From assembly GCA_002292945.1 (NCBI GenBank), contig DBCG01000135.1:11634-18739 (forward strand): a stretch of 7,106 nt of DNA, given 5' to 3'. A program made the position numbers and the translations under genes. This document shows, one piece after another, positions 5,923 to 7,106 of the stretch (its first letter is position 1; each line of letters starts with the position of its first letter). Under the pieces are notes generated by a model, which searched no databases, was not told where the DNA came from, and saw nothing but the letters and a program-made list of their open reading frames with translations. This DNA is from Proteobacteria bacterium UBA964 (GTDB taxonomy: Bacteria > Pseudomonadota > Gammaproteobacteria > Steroidobacterales > Steroidobacteraceae).

Positions 5923-7106
5923 ATGGCTGACAACCTCGTCATCGTCGAATCGCCGGCGAAGGCCAAGACCATCAAGAAGTACCTCGGCAAGGACTTCGAG
6001 GTGCTCGCCTCCTATGGCCACGTGCGCGACCTCGTGCCCAAAGAAGGCGCCGTCGACCCCGCGCGCAAGTTCGCGATGAAATACGACATCATCGAGCGCA
6101 ACGAGCGGCATGTGGACGCCATCTCGCGCGCCCTGCGCAAGGCCAAGTCGCTCTACCTCGCCACCGACCCTGATCGCGAAGGCGAGGCGATCTCCTGGCA
6201 CCTGCGCGAACTGCTCGAAGCGCGCGGCGACCTCGATGGCAAGCAGGTGCACCGCGTCGAATTCTTCGAGATCACGCGCAACGCCGTGCGCGAGGCCGTG
6301 GAGAACCCGCGTGAGCTCTCGCTCGACCTCGTCAACGCGCAGCAAGCGCGACGTGCGCTCGACTACCTCGTCGGCTTCAACCTCTCGCCGCTGCTCTGGA
6401 AGAAAGTGCGGCGCGGCCTCTCCGCCGGACGCGTGCAGAGCCCTGCGCTGCGCATGATCTGCGAGCGCGAGGCCGAGATCCAAGCGTTCATCCCGCGCGA
6501 GTATTGGACGCTCGATGCCGAAGGCGAGGCTCGCGGTGCGCAAGGTCCGCAGCCCTTCCCGCTGCGATTGGTCGAATTCGACGGCCGTAAGGTCGAACAG
6601 TTCAGCTTCACCGACGCCGACCGCGCGCTGGCTGTGGAGCAGGCGCTCTGCGCAGCGACCGGCGCCGGATCGCCGGCACCTGCAGCATCCCCCGCCAAGA
6701 CCGATGCGGATGCCGCCTCGTCAGAGACGGAAAAGCCTGAAACGCCGCGCCTCCTTCCGCCCGGTACCCTTCGGGTGCTGTCGGTCGAGCGCAAACAACG
6801 CAACCGCAATCCGGCACCCCCGTTCACCACCTCCACCTTGCAGCAGGAAGCCGCACGCAAGCTCGGCTTCGGCGCGCAGCGCACCATGCGCCTTGCCCAG
6901 CAGCTCTACGAAGGTGTCGACTACGGCGAGGGCGCGGTCGGTCTCATCACCTACATGCGTACCGATGCAGTGAACCTCGCCAATGAGGCCATCGGCGAGA
7001 TCCGCCAGGTCATCGCGCGGCTGTACGGCGAGGCGTCGGTACCCGAGAGCGCGCGCTTCTACAAGAACAAATCGCGCAACGCCCAGGAAGCCCACGAAGC
7101 CATCCG
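5923..7106 (+). CDS. topA: DNA topoisomerase I, N-terminal part (cut by right window edge)
   Basis: Type IA topoisomerase that relaxes negative supercoils by cutting and rejoining one strand through a 5'-phosphotyrosine. I read 394 complete codons before the edge. The Toprim domain begins NLVIVESPAKAKTIKKYLG (4-22), with acidic Glu9, and continues to TDPDREGEAISWHLRELL (81-98), holding the metal-binding Asp82, Asp84 and Glu86. Domain IV follows with AQQARRALDYLVGFNLSPLLW (139-159) and LSAGRVQSPALRMICERE (166-183). The active site is GLITYMRTDAVNL (340-352) with catalytic Tyr344. The Toprim region lacks the long charged insertion of E. coli TopA after GHIRDLP. About 35 residues at 244-281 form an Ala/Pro/Ser/Asp-rich insertion. 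The C-terminal zinc-binding repeats lie outside the window. ATG at 5923 is the family-typical start, 15 bases after smg, with no strong ribosome-binding site. Confidence 0.97.
   Translation, partial: MADNLVIVESPAKAKTIKKYLGKDFEVLASYGHVRDLVPKEGAVDPARKFAMKYDIIERNERHVDAISRALRKAKSLYLATDPDREGEAISWHLRELLEARGDLDGKQVHRVEFFEITRNAVREAVENPRELSLDLVNAQQARRALDYLVGFNLSPLLWKKVRRGLSAGRVQSPALRMICEREAEIQAFIPREYWTLDAEGEARGAQGPQPFPLRLVEFDGRKVEQFSFTDADRALAVEQALCAATGAGSPAPAASPAKTDADAASSETEKPETPRLLPPGTLRVLSVERKQRNRNPAPPFTTSTLQQEAARKLGFGAQRTMRLAQQLYEGVDYGEGAVGLITYMRTDAVNLANEAIGEIRQVIARLYGEASVPESARFYKNKSRNAQEAHEAI

Noticed and set aside
1..7106. Possible mobile element, CRISPR array, toxin-antitoxin or defence system
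   Set aside because: I found no tandem or spaced repeats, transposase or nuclease motifs, tRNA-like sequence or unexplained small genes. Every stretch over about 125 bases is accounted for by a known gene family.

Overview
The window is GC-rich, densely coded bacterial chromosome. It looks like a gammaproteobacterium, perhaps near the Xanthomonadales/Nevskiales; this placement is inferred from gene order and has not been tested. The evidence is a def-fmt-rsmB block divergent from dprA-smg, with a DUF4390 gene and an NtrY-type sensor kinase following rsmB (in E. coli trkA occupies that place) and a full-type topA following smg. All the genes belong to recognised families. I see no mobile element, CRISPR array, tRNA, rRNA, phage gene or defence cassette.

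Left arm, minus strand, transcribed right to left from about 4140 down to 1: def (peptide deformylase), fmt (Met-tRNA formyltransferase), rsmB (16S rRNA m5C967 methyltransferase), a secreted DUF4390 protein, and the first 209 codons of an ntrY-like histidine kinase cut by the left edge. fmt/rsmB and rsmB/DUF4390 join by 4-base ATGA overlaps, and the kinase start lies inside the end of the DUF4390 gene. This is probably one translationally coupled operon. It runs from N-formylmethionine metabolism and ribosome maturation into an envelope-sensing module.

Centre, 4106-4228: a short divergent intergenic region with an AT-rich patch holding a good -10 box for def and a possible weak one for dprA.

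Right arm, plus strand: dprA (single-strand DNA-binding and RecA-loading protein for incoming DNA), smg (DUF494), and topA (topoisomerase I) cut by the right edge. dprA and smg overlap by ATGA, and topA starts 15 bases after smg.

The window is mostly housekeeping. The points most worth following are the tight coupling of a secreted protein of unknown function (DUF4390) to the NtrY-like sensor, a disordered-looking linker inside topA, and a low-GC interdomain stretch in dprA followed by a weak promoter-like pair. No stretch over about 125 bases lacks a gene.
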